DNA from: Lentimicrobiaceae bacterium
Lineage (GTDB): Bacteria > Bacteroidota > Bacteroidia > Bacteroidales > F082
Reading direction: 5' to 3'
Assembly (NCBI GenBank): GCA_002708315.1
Contig: PANC01000014.1
Location: forward strand, 1 to 52,187
Length of the DNA: 52,187 nt
Both the position numbers and the translations under genes were made by a program. The notes below the pieces were generated by a model. It was not told where the DNA came from, did not search any database, and was given only the letters and a program-made list of their open reading frames with translations. The stretch's first letter is position 1. Every line of letters starts with the position of its first letter. Shown in pieces: positions 36,405 to 45,147 of this stretch.

Positions 36405-37556
36405 TTACTTAGACTTGTTGTCAAGCATTGTCTGACATATGAACTCAGATGCTTTACCATCACCAAATATTTCAGGATATTTGATGTTTTTATGTTCTGA
36501 AAGACTATGATATGATTCTATAATTAAATCTCTATCTGCATTTGCTATTATAGCAGCTTTCTGGTTAACTATTTCAACCCATTCGGTTTCACTTCTTAGG
36601 ATAACACATGGCTTTTTAAAATAATATGCTTCTTTTTGAACACCCCCCGAATCCGTTATAACCATTGAGCAATTTTTTTCAAGGGCAATCATATCCAAAA
36701 ATGAAACAGGTTTAATTATCTTTAAATGAGGATTTGTAATTACCTTTGAGTAAAGAGTTCTATCTAGGTTTTGTTCGATTATTTTACTGGTACGAGGGTG
36801 TAATGGTAAAATTATATCGGTTTGTGTAGTTGCTGATATATGATTGAGGGCTTCAAATATTGAGGATAGCCTTTTCGGATCATCGGTATTATTATTGCGA
36901 TGTATTGTGCTAAGTATGAACTTGTTTTTTATGAGATCATTATCTTCTATTACTTTACTCTTCTTTTCAGAAATGTCTGCAAAATATAGACTGTTGTCGT
37001 ACATTACATCTCCACAATGAAAAACTCCTGGTTTATCAGCCGAATAGGGTCTGGTATTATGGGGTTCAAACCCTTCATTAATGAGATTATTATAACCAGT
37101 TAGAGTGGGGGAGAACAATAATGTTGAAGTGTGGTCACACATTATTCTATTTATCTCTTCGGGCATTAGTTTATTGAATGACCTTAATCCTGCCTCTATA
37201 TGAACAATTGGGATATGTATCTTAGATGCTGCCAAAGCGCCAGCAATGGTTGAATTCGTATCACCATAAAGAATAAGGTAATCTGGTTTAGTATCTTGAA
37301 GGATGCCCTCTATTCCAATTATCATTTCAGATGTTTGGCTTGCATGCCCACCGCTACCAACATTTAAGTTATAGTTAGGTTGAGGGATGCCCAATTCATC
37401 AATGAATACTTGCGACATGTTTTCATCATAATGCTGACCAGTATGAACAATTATTTCGCTTATTTCATTTGCAAAATGGTTCTTTATGGCTCTGCTTATT
37501 GCAGCTGCTTTAATTATTTGAGGCCTTGCTCCAATTATGGTAACTATCTGTATCAT
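36405..37556 (-). CDS. wecB: UDP-N-acetylglucosamine 2-epimerase (non-hydrolysing)
   Basis: The enzyme converts UDP-GlcNAc to UDP-ManNAc for envelope polysaccharides. The 383-residue protein has the WecB opening IVTIIGARPQIIKAAAI, a long HIEAGLRSFNKLMPEEINR that carries the active-site acid residues, and the C-terminal half with MVITDSGGVQKEAYYFKKPCV, which binds UDP. Length and motifs match the non-hydrolysing group. No wecC-like dehydrogenase or glycosyltransferase cluster is adjacent, so the polymer is unknown. Confidence 0.92.
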   Translation of the reverse strand: MIQIVTIIGARPQIIKAAAISRAIKNHFANEISEIIVHTGQHYDENMSQVFIDELGIPQPNYNLNVGSGGHASQTSEMIIGIEGILQDTKPDYLILYGDTNSTIAGALAASKIHIPIVHIEAGLRSFNKLMPEEINRIMCDHTSTLLFSPTLTGYNNLINEGFEPHNTRPYSADKPGVFHCGDVMYDNSLYFADISEKKSKVIEDNDLIKNKFILSTIHRNNNTDDPKRLSSIFEALNHISATTQTDIILPLHPRTSKIIEQNLDRTLYSKVITNPHLKIIKPVSFLDMIALEKNCSMVITDSGGVQKEAYYFKKPCVILRSETEWVEIVNQKAAIIANADRDLIIESYHSLSEHKNIKYPEIFGDGKASEFICQTMLDNKSK

Positions 37557-37614
37557 ATCAATACTTAATATTGAACTAATTAAAACAATTAAGGTAATTT
37601 AAATTTTGAACAAA

Positions 37615-38307
37615 TTACATCAATGATTCATCTGCGAAACTAAAATAATTATCACTACCAACTATAATATGATCAAGAACATTTATTTCTAAAGTTTCTC
37701 CTGCTTTGTATATGGTTTTTGTGAGCTTTAAATCACTCTCGCTTGGCTTTAAATTATTTGACGGATGGTTATGAGCTAATATTATTGCTGATGAGTTATT
37801 CTCAAGTGCCAGTTTAAAGATTTTTTTTGGATCAGCAATTGTACCAGATATTCCTCCTTCACTAATATTCACAATTTTTATTAAATTATTTGCTCTATTT
37901 AAAAGTATAACCCAAAACTCCTCATAATTTTTATCACTCAGAGATGCGTAAACTATATTGTAAGCATCGCTGCTAGATTTTATGGTAACTTTTGGTTTGA
38001 TTAAATCATCAGCACGCCTTCTTCTTCCTATCTCAAGCGAAGCTATAATGGTTATTGCCTTTGCATGTCCTATACCTCTGAACTTGCAAAGGTCATCAAT
38101 GGAAAGCTTAGATAACTCTGCAAGGTTATTATCAACAGAGTTTAGAATCCGTTTGGATAACTCCACTGCAGATTCGCTGTTATTTCCCGTGCTTATTAGT
38201 ATTGCTATTAGCTCTGCTTTACTGAGATATCTCTTTCCTCTGGTATTTAGTTTTTCTCTGGGTCGATCTTCATCTGCCCATTTGCTAATTGGTAGTCTAT
38301 TGTACAT
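37615..38307 (-). CDS. radC: RadC-family JAB-domain protein
   Basis: The 230-residue protein has an N-terminal helix-hairpin-helix-like region (LCKFRGIGHAKAITIIASLEIGRR) and a C-terminal JAB/MPN domain with the JAMM motif HNHPSNNLKPSESD. The family was named for E. coli radC, but a DNA-repair role has been questioned, and its biochemical function is not established. The length is usual. It ends 58 bp from wecB on the same strand. Confidence 0.92.
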   Translation of the reverse strand: MYNRLPISKWADEDRPREKLNTRGKRYLSKAELIAILISTGNNSESAVELSKRILNSVDNNLAELSKLSIDDLCKFRGIGHAKAITIIASLEIGRRRRADDLIKPKVTIKSSSDAYNIVYASLSDKNYEEFWVILLNRANNLIKIVNISEGGISGTIADPKKIFKLALENNSSAIILAHNHPSNNLKPSESDLKLTKTIYKAGETLEINVLDHIIVGSDNYFSFADESLM

Positions 38308-38334
38308 TTTTTAGGTATATACGCCACAACATAC

Positions 38335-38366
38335 AAAAAAAGCCTCACTAGCATACTAGTAAGGCT
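38335..38366 (-). terminator. Intrinsic terminator after rpsT
   Basis: On the minus strand AGCCTTACTAG (38366-38356) pairs with CTAGTGAGGCT (38351-38341) across a TATG loop, with one G-T pair, followed by TTTTTT. It lies 26 bp after the rpsT stop. Confidence 0.85.
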
Positions 38367-38391
38367 TTTAAATATCTTTTTTAACTGTTGT

Positions 38392-38646
38392 TTAAGCTAA
38401 ACCATTGGCAAATTTGGTGATCTTAGATTTTATGTTACCAGCTTTGTTCTTATGGATTATTCCTTTTTTTGCAAGCCTATCAATTGTTTCGAAAAGCTTT
38501 GGTAAGGAATCAACAGCTTCTTTCTTTGAAGTTAATTCTCTGAATTTTCTTACTGCATTACGCATACTCTTTGAATAGTAGCGATTACGTAGTCTTCTAG
38601 TTTCAGTTTGTCTTATTCTTTTAATTGCTGATTGATGAGTAGCCAT
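38392..38646 (-). CDS. rpsT: 30S ribosomal protein S20
   Basis: bS20 binds 16S rRNA early in 30S assembly. The 84-residue protein begins [21 protein letters not shown] and contains [30 protein letters not shown], the S20 signature. It is a single-gene transcript with a TATTTTTG -7 box (38682-38689) and its own terminator. Confidence 0.96.
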   Translation of the reverse strand: MATHQSAIKRIRQTETRRLRNRYYSKSMRNAVRKFRELTSKKEAVDSLPKLFETIDRLAKKGIIHKNKAGNIKSKITKFANGLA

Positions 38647-38681
38647 ATTTCTATTGCGTTTACTGTGTTAAATTCGGGCTG

Positions 38682-38689
38682 CAAAAATA
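38682..38689 (-). promoter_or_regulatory. -7 box (TATTTTTG) for rpsT
   Basis: On the minus strand TATTTTTG matches TAnnTTTG, 36 bp above the rpsT start. Confidence 0.5.
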
Positions 38690-38730
38690 GATAAATATTT
38701 TATAAAAAAAATACTATTTAAGTTTTTTTC

Positions 38731-40020
38731 TTAATTTCTTACTTTTCCAATGAGAGTTGGCTCATCAATTTCATTGATTGCAACTATATCAACATCGTAA
38801 AAGTTATTTGTGTTTAACTCTTTTTTCTCAATTATTATCGGGATATAATGTTCTCCGAAACCTCGTGCATATCCGTTTTCAAGAATACTTTGTACAAGTA
38901 CCCTTTGAGTTCGTCCAATAAATGACTTTCTATGCTTTAGCCTGGTTTCATCTGATAACATCCTTATTATTTCACCTCTTTTCGTTTTTTCTCTTTCATC
39001 CAGGTGGTTAGGCAACCTCTCTGCTCTTGTTCCTTTTCTTACTGAATATTTAAATGTGTGGATATGTCCAAACCCAATTGTCTTTGCCATTTCAATTGTC
39101 TCCTGAAAGTTCTCCTCTGTTTCACCTGGGAAACCAACTATAATATCTGTTGTAAGACTAAACCCTGGATACATCTCGTCTAACTTTAGCGCCATCTCCT
39201 TGAATAGTTTTGCAGTATACATCCTCCTCATCTTCAATAGAATATCTTCGCTTCCACTTTGAAGACATATGTGCATGTGTGGAGCTAATTTTGGATGCTT
39301 GAATAATCTAAAGAAGCTTTCAGAATATCCATCTGGTTCAATTGATGATATCCTTATTCTGAAATCACCAGGTATTTCAATCATTTTCTCAATTAACCCC
39401 TCAAAATTAGTTCCTTCATGGTTATATCTGCCTATGTTAACTCCTGTTATAATAACTTCCTTGTATCCATATTCAACAACTTTTCGGATGTTATTTAAAA
39501 CATCTTCTACTGGACGGCTTGATGCCCTGCCTCTCACTTTAGGTATTATACAGAATGTGCAGAAATTGTCGCAGCCATCCTGTATTTTTATGAAGCTTCG
39601 GGTATGAAAAGTATCCTTTGCAGGCTCATATTTAAATAGATCTCTCTGGAATTGTTCATCATTAACAATCTCACCATTAAAGTGAGCCTCAGCGATTGAG
39701 ACTACGGATGTTTTATGATCATTGTCAACAACATAGTCAATGTTTTCATTTTCTTGAAGTTTCTCTTTGTAATTTGTAGCCATGCAGCCCGTAACAATTG
39801 TAATACCATCCTCTTTGCGCCTGGCTGCTTGATTTATTGCACGCCTTGACTTCTGATCACTCATACCAGTAACAGTACATGTATTTATTACATAAATATC
39901 TGCTTTATCAGAAAAATCAACTATTTGATATTTATTTTTTGAGAACTCAGAAGCAATTGAATCTGTTTCAAAGAGGTTTAGTCTGCAACCTAAAGTTTTG
40001 AATGCTATTTTTTTACTCAT
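38731..40020 (-). CDS. mtaB: tRNA t6A37 methylthiotransferase MtaB
   Basis: MtaB methylthiolates t6A37 to ms2t6A in tRNAs reading ANN codons. The 429-residue radical SAM protein has the N-terminal [4Fe-4S] cysteines (TLGCRLN at 11, NTCTVT near 47, VTGCMAT near 80). The radical SAM triad is GCDNFCTFCIIP, and a C-terminal TRAM domain lies at about 370-429. GCRLN in place of GCQMN, and NTCTVT, separate MtaB from MiaB and RimO. It starts 8 bp after miaB and probably shares its transcript. Confidence 0.92.
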   Translation of the reverse strand: MSKKIAFKTLGCRLNLFETDSIASEFSKNKYQIVDFSDKADIYVINTCTVTGMSDQKSRRAINQAARRKEDGITIVTGCMATNYKEKLQENENIDYVVDNDHKTSVVSIAEAHFNGEIVNDEQFQRDLFKYEPAKDTFHTRSFIKIQDGCDNFCTFCIIPKVRGRASSRPVEDVLNNIRKVVEYGYKEVIITGVNIGRYNHEGTNFEGLIEKMIEIPGDFRIRISSIEPDGYSESFFRLFKHPKLAPHMHICLQSGSEDILLKMRRMYTAKLFKEMALKLDEMYPGFSLTTDIIVGFPGETEENFQETIEMAKTIGFGHIHTFKYSVRKGTRAERLPNHLDEREKTKRGEIIRMLSDETRLKHRKSFIGRTQRVLVQSILENGYARGFGEHYIPIIIEKKELNTNNFYDVDIVAINEIDEPTLIGKVRN

Positions 40021-40028
40021 GAATTAAA

Positions 40029-41453
40029 TTAATTTTTAAGTAATTCACCTTCTACTGATAAGGATGCTGCAGAGGTAATTTTTATGTCTACAAATTCGCC
40101 AATTAAAGTAGCATCGTTTGAGGCAAAACGTGTAACAATTCTTCCTTCTGTTAGTGCTGATAAATAACCCTCTTTTCTATCCCTTCCCCTTACCAGAACG
40201 CGAAGAGTTTTACCAATGATATCATTATTATGCTTTCGGGAGTATTTTGTAAGCTCTTTGGTTAGTCTATGAAAACGTTCTTTTTTAACCTCTTTTGGAA
40301 CATCATCATCCCATCGTGAACTTGTTGCCCCAGGCCTTGGGCTGTATTGAGCTATATATGCCATGTTGTATTTGAACTCCTCCATGATTTTCATGGTATT
40401 CTCAAACTCCTTTTCTGTTTCTCCAGTGAAACCAACAATTATATCAGTGAAGAGTGTAGCTTCAGGTATTAGTCTTCTTATCGTACTAACAATTTCACGA
40501 TACTTTAGCATTGAGTGATTTCTATTCATTTTTATTAGCAACTTATCATCTCCAGATTGGACAGGAAGATGTATTTGTTTCGCCAAACATTTATATTTAG
40601 CAACCATCTCAATAACATCGTCGCTCATATCTCTTGGATGCGGTGATGTGAAGTAAATCCAAAACTCTTTATTTGATTGGTTTCCATATTCACCTATTTT
40701 CTCCAATAGCTGGGCAAAGGTTATTTCGCTACCTTTTTTGTCATACCCATATGAATTTACATTTTGTCCAAGAATAGTGATTGATTTTGTTCCTTTTTCA
40801 ACAAGTGTTTTAACCTCGTTCATTATCTCTTCGGATGGCCTTGAAACCTCTCTTCCACGTGTGTAAGGTACAGCACAAAAAGTGCAAAATTTATCACAGC
40901 CGTTTTGAATTGGAATATATGCCTCAACATTGGATCCATATTTAGGCTCAATGTTCCAAAATTCTTTTATGTCTTCTGGTTTCTTTTCTACTAGTGTTGA
41001 ACTGGACGGTATTTGGGCTTTGTTTATTCTAAATCCTCCAAGCTGAGGACTGTTATCAGTAAATTCCTGCTCAACTTGTATATTTTCATTGCCCATAAGG
41101 CCAGCTGGTGTTACAATTCCATAATGATTTATCATCTCCGGTAACTCTGGGAGTTGACTCATTGTGAAAACCATATCAAATAATTTTAAGAACTTTTCCT
41201 TATCTGATGGAAGTACGCATCCTGAAACAAATGTTATTAAATTTCGATTGTTTTTCCACTTGTTCCAAGTGTTTACCATGCTGTAAACCTTATCAATACC
41301 TTTCTGTCTCACAGAGCATGCAATAACACCAATTAAATTAGCTGATTCAGGGTTATCCGTATGCACATATCCCACGTCTTCAAGAACTTTTTGAACACGT
41401 TCACCATCACTGATGTTCATCTGGCAACCTAGTTGTACAATATGATATTTCAT
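40029..41453 (-). CDS. miaB: MiaB-type tRNA methylthiotransferase of unusual form
   Basis: MiaB converts i6A37 to ms2i6A in tRNAs reading UNN codons. The 474-residue protein has the three cluster cysteines (LGCQMN at 10, ACSVRQ near 50, VSGCVLP near 83), the radical SAM triad GCDKFCTFCAVP and a C-terminal TRAM domain. The N-terminal third reads differently from typical Bacteroidota MiaB: GVIACSVRQKGIDKVYSMVN instead of NTCxIRxNAE, then GCVLPSDKEKFLKLFDMVF. These forms recall MiaB proteins of Patescibacteria (CPR), which suggests transfer; that is from memory. It lies between an FNR-like gene and mtaB. Confidence 0.85.
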   Translation of the reverse strand: MKYHIVQLGCQMNISDGERVQKVLEDVGYVHTDNPESANLIGVIACSVRQKGIDKVYSMVNTWNKWKNNRNLITFVSGCVLPSDKEKFLKLFDMVFTMSQLPELPEMINHYGIVTPAGLMGNENIQVEQEFTDNSPQLGGFRINKAQIPSSSTLVEKKPEDIKEFWNIEPKYGSNVEAYIPIQNGCDKFCTFCAVPYTRGREVSRPSEEIMNEVKTLVEKGTKSITILGQNVNSYGYDKKGSEITFAQLLEKIGEYGNQSNKEFWIYFTSPHPRDMSDDVIEMVAKYKCLAKQIHLPVQSGDDKLLIKMNRNHSMLKYREIVSTIRRLIPEATLFTDIIVGFTGETEKEFENTMKIMEEFKYNMAYIAQYSPRPGATSSRWDDDVPKEVKKERFHRLTKELTKYSRKHNNDIIGKTLRVLVRGRDRKEGYLSALTEGRIVTRFASNDATLIGEFVDIKITSAASLSVEGELLKN

Positions 41454-41473
41454 TGTAGAGATTAAAACAGTTT

Positions 41474-42127
41474 TTAAAAGTATACTTCTGCGTGTAGCTG
41501 GCTGCCTGGAATGCCCTTGCTTTCAAGTAGGTCCATGGCTTCTTTAATCATTTTAAAATTACCACAGAAATAACAGATCGTATCACTGTCGAAATTATTT
41601 TGTTGAATATAGTCGGTTACCCTACCCTCAAAATCACATCCATTATCACGGGAAGTACATCTAATATACCTGTCACTATTATAGTCTTCTTTGCCATAAG
41701 CTTCATTGCAGGTGCGAATGCCATGTAGAATATTATAATTTAAATTAGGATTACTCTTTATCATTGAATGAAATGGAGCTATGCCAGTTCCGCTTGCAAT
41801 GAATAAAAATTTTCCACTTTCGATTTTATCTTTGCTAAGACCAAAAAATCCCAATGGCCCTTCTACTTTTAATAAATCACCTGGATTAAGATTCTTCAAA
41901 TGTATTGAAACGGATCCGTCAACTACTTCTTTTATGAGAACTTCAAGATATTCATCATTTGTTCCGCTATAAATACTATACTCCCTTTGGTCATTATCAT
42001 CCGCTTTTCCCAAAAGAATGTGTTGACCTGCTTCAAACTCCATGTCTTTTTTCTCAATTCTAAGAATATATGTTGATTCCGTGAGATTTATTAATTCTAT
42101 TAGCTTGTGTAGTCCTGTTGTTTGCAT
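41474..42127 (-). CDS. FNR-type NAD(P)H/flavin oxidoreductase
   Basis: From the ATG at 42127 the protein has 217 residues and resembles ferredoxin/flavodoxin-NADP+ reductases. The FAD-binding REYSIYS and LLKVEGPLGFF, the NADP-binding FIASGTGIAPFHSMI and the C-terminal YFCGNFKMIKEAMDLL are all present. The frame could extend to 42235, but a TATTTTTG -7 box (42213-42220) lies in the extension and the added residues look random, so I chose the later ATG. It heads the operon with miaB (20 bp) and mtaB. A role in supplying electrons to these radical SAM enzymes is possible but is only an inference. Confidence 0.82.
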   Translation of the reverse strand: MQTTGLHKLIELINLTESTYILRIEKKDMEFEAGQHILLGKADDNDQREYSIYSGTNDEYLEVLIKEVVDGSVSIHLKNLNPGDLLKVEGPLGFFGLSKDKIESGKFLFIASGTGIAPFHSMIKSNPNLNYNILHGIRTCNEAYGKEDYNSDRYIRCTSRDNGCDFEGRVTDYIQQNNFDSDTICYFCGNFKMIKEAMDLLESKGIPGSQLHAEVYF

Positions 42128-42212
42128 CGTATTAATTATTGTTATTAGATAAATAATTATATGAATACCATAAATCCAATTATTACATTTTCGATTAATT
42201 AAGTTTGGGCGG

Positions 42213-42220
42213 CAAAAATA
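42213..42220 (-). promoter_or_regulatory. -7 box (TATTTTTG) for the FNR-miaB-mtaB operon
   Basis: On the minus strand TATTTTTG matches TAnnTTTG, 86 bp above the ATG at 42127. Confidence 0.45.
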
Positions 42221-42295
42221 GATAAAATTTATCAATAAATATTCTCTGCAAACAATTTGTATGTAGGGAATTACAGAATTATATTCATAAGTAGA

Positions 42296-45037
42296 TTAAA
42301 ATTCTAATTCCAGCTGCGGCGGGTCATTATTTTCTTTGTCAGAAGGATTAGGATCATCATTATCAGTGTTTTGGTGATCATCTTTATTTGAGATGACTGA
42401 GTCATCCGGATCAGCTGATATGGAATCTTTTACTGTTGTAGATTCTAAATTAACATCATCACTTTCTGATGTTTGTTCGTATGATTCCTCTTGCGAAACT
42501 TCAGTATCTTCTAAATTGTAGGGTAGGGGGTCAATAAACGTAATCTTTTTTAAATTAAAGTTAGATAGACGTTTTCCTTTTGCTTTGTGACTCTTTATTC
42601 CAATGAAATCGCTTATTGGTATAACCTCCAATTCAGTATCTGAATTACCTTTCTTTTTGATCTCAAATTGTAACATTGGCAGATAGTCGTCTGACCAAGT
42701 GATTAATTTTGATCGCTTTTCATCACCAATGAAATTAACTGTTTTGTTAATTGGTGTGTTTTCAGATAATTTAAATCTTTTTACATAGTATTTCTTTTGA
42801 TCAGTTTCATAGTAAACGGCAGTTATAATCTTATTATGATCAAACTTTGTAACTTTAATCATATTGTCGTCAAAATGGGTTGATAAGTCATATCCAGATA
42901 GCTTTATTTCACCTGAGCTAAGTATGCTGAGTATTTTTTCATCTCCTTTGAATGCCCCTACAAACTCTCCTCTTTCATCAGTGTTAAGACGCCTTACTGT
43001 ATCATCATACCATATGCTTCTCGCACCAAGTGTAGAAACGCCTTCCTCACGCTGAACAATATTCTTTATGGTGTTTTTACTTAAGATATTCCCCCTGGAG
43101 TTTCTGCCTTTTATGGCAAGGCTACTAAAATCAAAATCAAATGATAGTTTTTTAAGTTTAGGCTTTGCCCTGAGGTTGACTTTAATAACCTCCGCCTCTC
43201 CATTTGGATTTGCTGTAAAATAAATAACTTTTGTACCTTCTGTTCCAATTGATAAATCATACTCTTTATCCCTTGTAACTCCCACAACAGCAAATCGTTT
43301 AACATAATAGTTGCCCTTTTTACCATTTTGATAAATCATATTGTAGATGGTTCTATCATCGTTGCGCTTAAATACATCTACATGAATTGCACCCTTTCCT
43401 ACAAATACCTTGGAAGCAACCTTGTTTACAACCATTGAACCATCGTTTTTGAAAACAATAATATCATCAATATCGGAGCATTCAGTGATATATTCGTTTC
43501 TCTTAAGTGATGTACCCACGAAACCTTCATCTCTATCGATGTATAGTTTTGAGTTTGCAACAGCAACATGTGATGCATTGATGGTGTCAAAATTTCTAAT
43601 CTCTGTTCTGCGTTCCTTTCCTTTGCTAAACTTTTTCTTAATCTGACGGAAGTAATTTATGGAATAATCAATTAGGTTATTAAGATGATTTTTTACTTCT
43701 GACATCTCATCTTCTATGGCTTTGATTTGATCATCAGCTTTAAAGGCATTAAACTTTGAGATTCTTTTAATTTTTATTTCTGTTAAACGAGTAATATCAT
43801 CTTCGGTAACTTCTCTTTTAAGAGATTTCTTGAATGGCTCCAGTCCTTTGTTAATAGTTTCAATAACACATTCCCAAGTTTCACAATCCTCAATTTTCAA
43901 GTATATTCTATTCTCGATAAATATTTTTTCAAGAGATGAATTATGCCATTGGTCTTCAAGCTCATGAAGCCTGATCTCCAACTCACGTTTAAGTAAGTGA
44001 ACAGTATGGTCTGTGTTTTGCTTTAGTATTTCATTAACCGGAATGAAATGTGGTTTTTGGTCAATTATTATACAAGAGTTTGGAGATATACTCATCTCAC
44101 AATTTGTAAATGCATATAAAGCATCTATTGTTTGGTCAGGGCTAACATTAGCTGCAAGATGAATGGCAATTTCAACATTCTCAGCAGTGTTATCATCAAT
44201 TTTTTTAATTTTTATTTTACCCTTTTCACTTGCTGATACAATGGAATCAATAAGTGAAGAAGTGGTTGTTGAAAATGGTATTTCTGTTATGAGCAGTGTC
44301 TTCTTGTCAGGTTGGGATATTCTTGCTCGTATGCGAACCTTACCACCTCTGATACCTCCATTGTATTTTGAGAAATCAGCCATTCCTCCGGTAAGAAAAT
44401 CAGGTAAGATATTAAAAGATTTATTTTGAAGGTACGATATTGATGCATCAATCAGTTCAACAAAATTATGAGGTAGAATTTTTGATGCAAGACCAACAGC
44501 AATACCTTCAACACCTTGAACCAATAGTAATGGAAACTTAACCGGAAGAGTTATGGGTTCTTTGTTTCTGCCATCATATGATCCCTTCCATACTGTTGTT
44601 TTTGGATTGAAAACAACTTCCTTGGCAAACTTTGAAAGTCGTGCTTCTATATAACGAGGAGCTGCAGCTCTGTCACCGGTTAGTGTATTACCCCAGTTAC
44701 CTTGCATATCTATTAGCAATTCCTTTTGACCAAGTTGCACAAGGGCATCACCTATGGAAGCATCACCATGGGGGTGAAACTGCATGGTATGGCCAATTAT
44801 ATTTGCAACTTTGTTAAACCTACCATCATCTAGGCGGTTCATTGCGTGGAGAATACGTCTTTGAACAGGCTTTAAGCCATCATCCACTTCAGGAACAGCT
44901 CTTTCAAGTATCACGTAAGAGGCGTAATCCAGAAACCAATTCTGGTACATTCCCCTTAGATGACTAGTCTTAAAACCTTCTTCCTGGTTCAACGGGTCGT
45001 CACTTACCTGATCTTTGTTATCCTCAATGTCACTCAT
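42296..45037 (-). CDS. parC: DNA topoisomerase IV subunit A
   Basis: ParC is the breakage-reunion subunit that decatenates daughter chromosomes. The 913-residue protein has the GyrA/ParC core: GLKPVQRRILHAM (55-67), HPHGDASIGDALV (88-100) and the catalytic tyrosine Y129 in AAAPRYIEARLS. The tower and C-terminal pinwheel region follow (GKGAIHVDVF). The last ~65 residues are an acidic Ser/Asp-rich tail (VSQEESYEQTSESDD). ParC rather than GyrA is chosen because the GyrA-box QRRGxxG is not seen in the C-terminal domain. parE is not in the window. A -7 candidate lies at 45123-45130. Confidence 0.9.
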   Translation of the reverse strand: MSDIEDNKDQVSDDPLNQEEGFKTSHLRGMYQNWFLDYASYVILERAVPEVDDGLKPVQRRILHAMNRLDDGRFNKVANIIGHTMQFHPHGDASIGDALVQLGQKELLIDMQGNWGNTLTGDRAAAPRYIEARLSKFAKEVVFNPKTTVWKGSYDGRNKEPITLPVKFPLLLVQGVEGIAVGLASKILPHNFVELIDASISYLQNKSFNILPDFLTGGMADFSKYNGGIRGGKVRIRARISQPDKKTLLITEIPFSTTTSSLIDSIVSASEKGKIKIKKIDDNTAENVEIAIHLAANVSPDQTIDALYAFTNCEMSISPNSCIIIDQKPHFIPVNEILKQNTDHTVHLLKRELEIRLHELEDQWHNSSLEKIFIENRIYLKIEDCETWECVIETINKGLEPFKKSLKREVTEDDITRLTEIKIKRISKFNAFKADDQIKAIEDEMSEVKNHLNNLIDYSINYFRQIKKKFSKGKERRTEIRNFDTINASHVAVANSKLYIDRDEGFVGTSLKRNEYITECSDIDDIIVFKNDGSMVVNKVASKVFVGKGAIHVDVFKRNDDRTIYNMIYQNGKKGNYYVKRFAVVGVTRDKEYDLSIGTEGTKVIYFTANPNGEAEVIKVNLRAKPKLKKLSFDFDFSSLAIKGRNSRGNILSKNTIKNIVQREEGVSTLGARSIWYDDTVRRLNTDERGEFVGAFKGDEKILSILSSGEIKLSGYDLSTHFDDNMIKVTKFDHNKIITAVYYETDQKKYYVKRFKLSENTPINKTVNFIGDEKRSKLITWSDDYLPMLQFEIKKKGNSDTELEVIPISDFIGIKSHKAKGKRLSNFNLKKITFIDPLPYNLEDTEVSQEESYEQTSESDDVNLESTTVKDSISADPDDSVISNKDDHQNTDNDDPNPSDKENNDPPQLELEF

Positions 45038-45122
45038 TAAATAATTAACTTTTATTGTTGCAGTATGATTTTGTAAGATCCTAACTTTAAATTATATTTA
45101 TTACAGTTATAAAGCCTTTTTA

Positions 45123-45130
45123 CAAAAATA
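45123..45130 (-). promoter_or_regulatory. -7 box (TATTTTTG), candidate for parC
   Basis: On the minus strand TATTTTTG matches TAnnTTTG, 86 bp above the parC start and just past the stop of the BatA-like gene. Confidence 0.4.
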
Positions 45131-45147
45131 ATCAAGAAATATGGTTC

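Noticed and set aside
42128..42235. Upstream start for the FNR-like gene
   Set aside because: A TATTTTTG promoter box lies inside the extension, and its residues look random.
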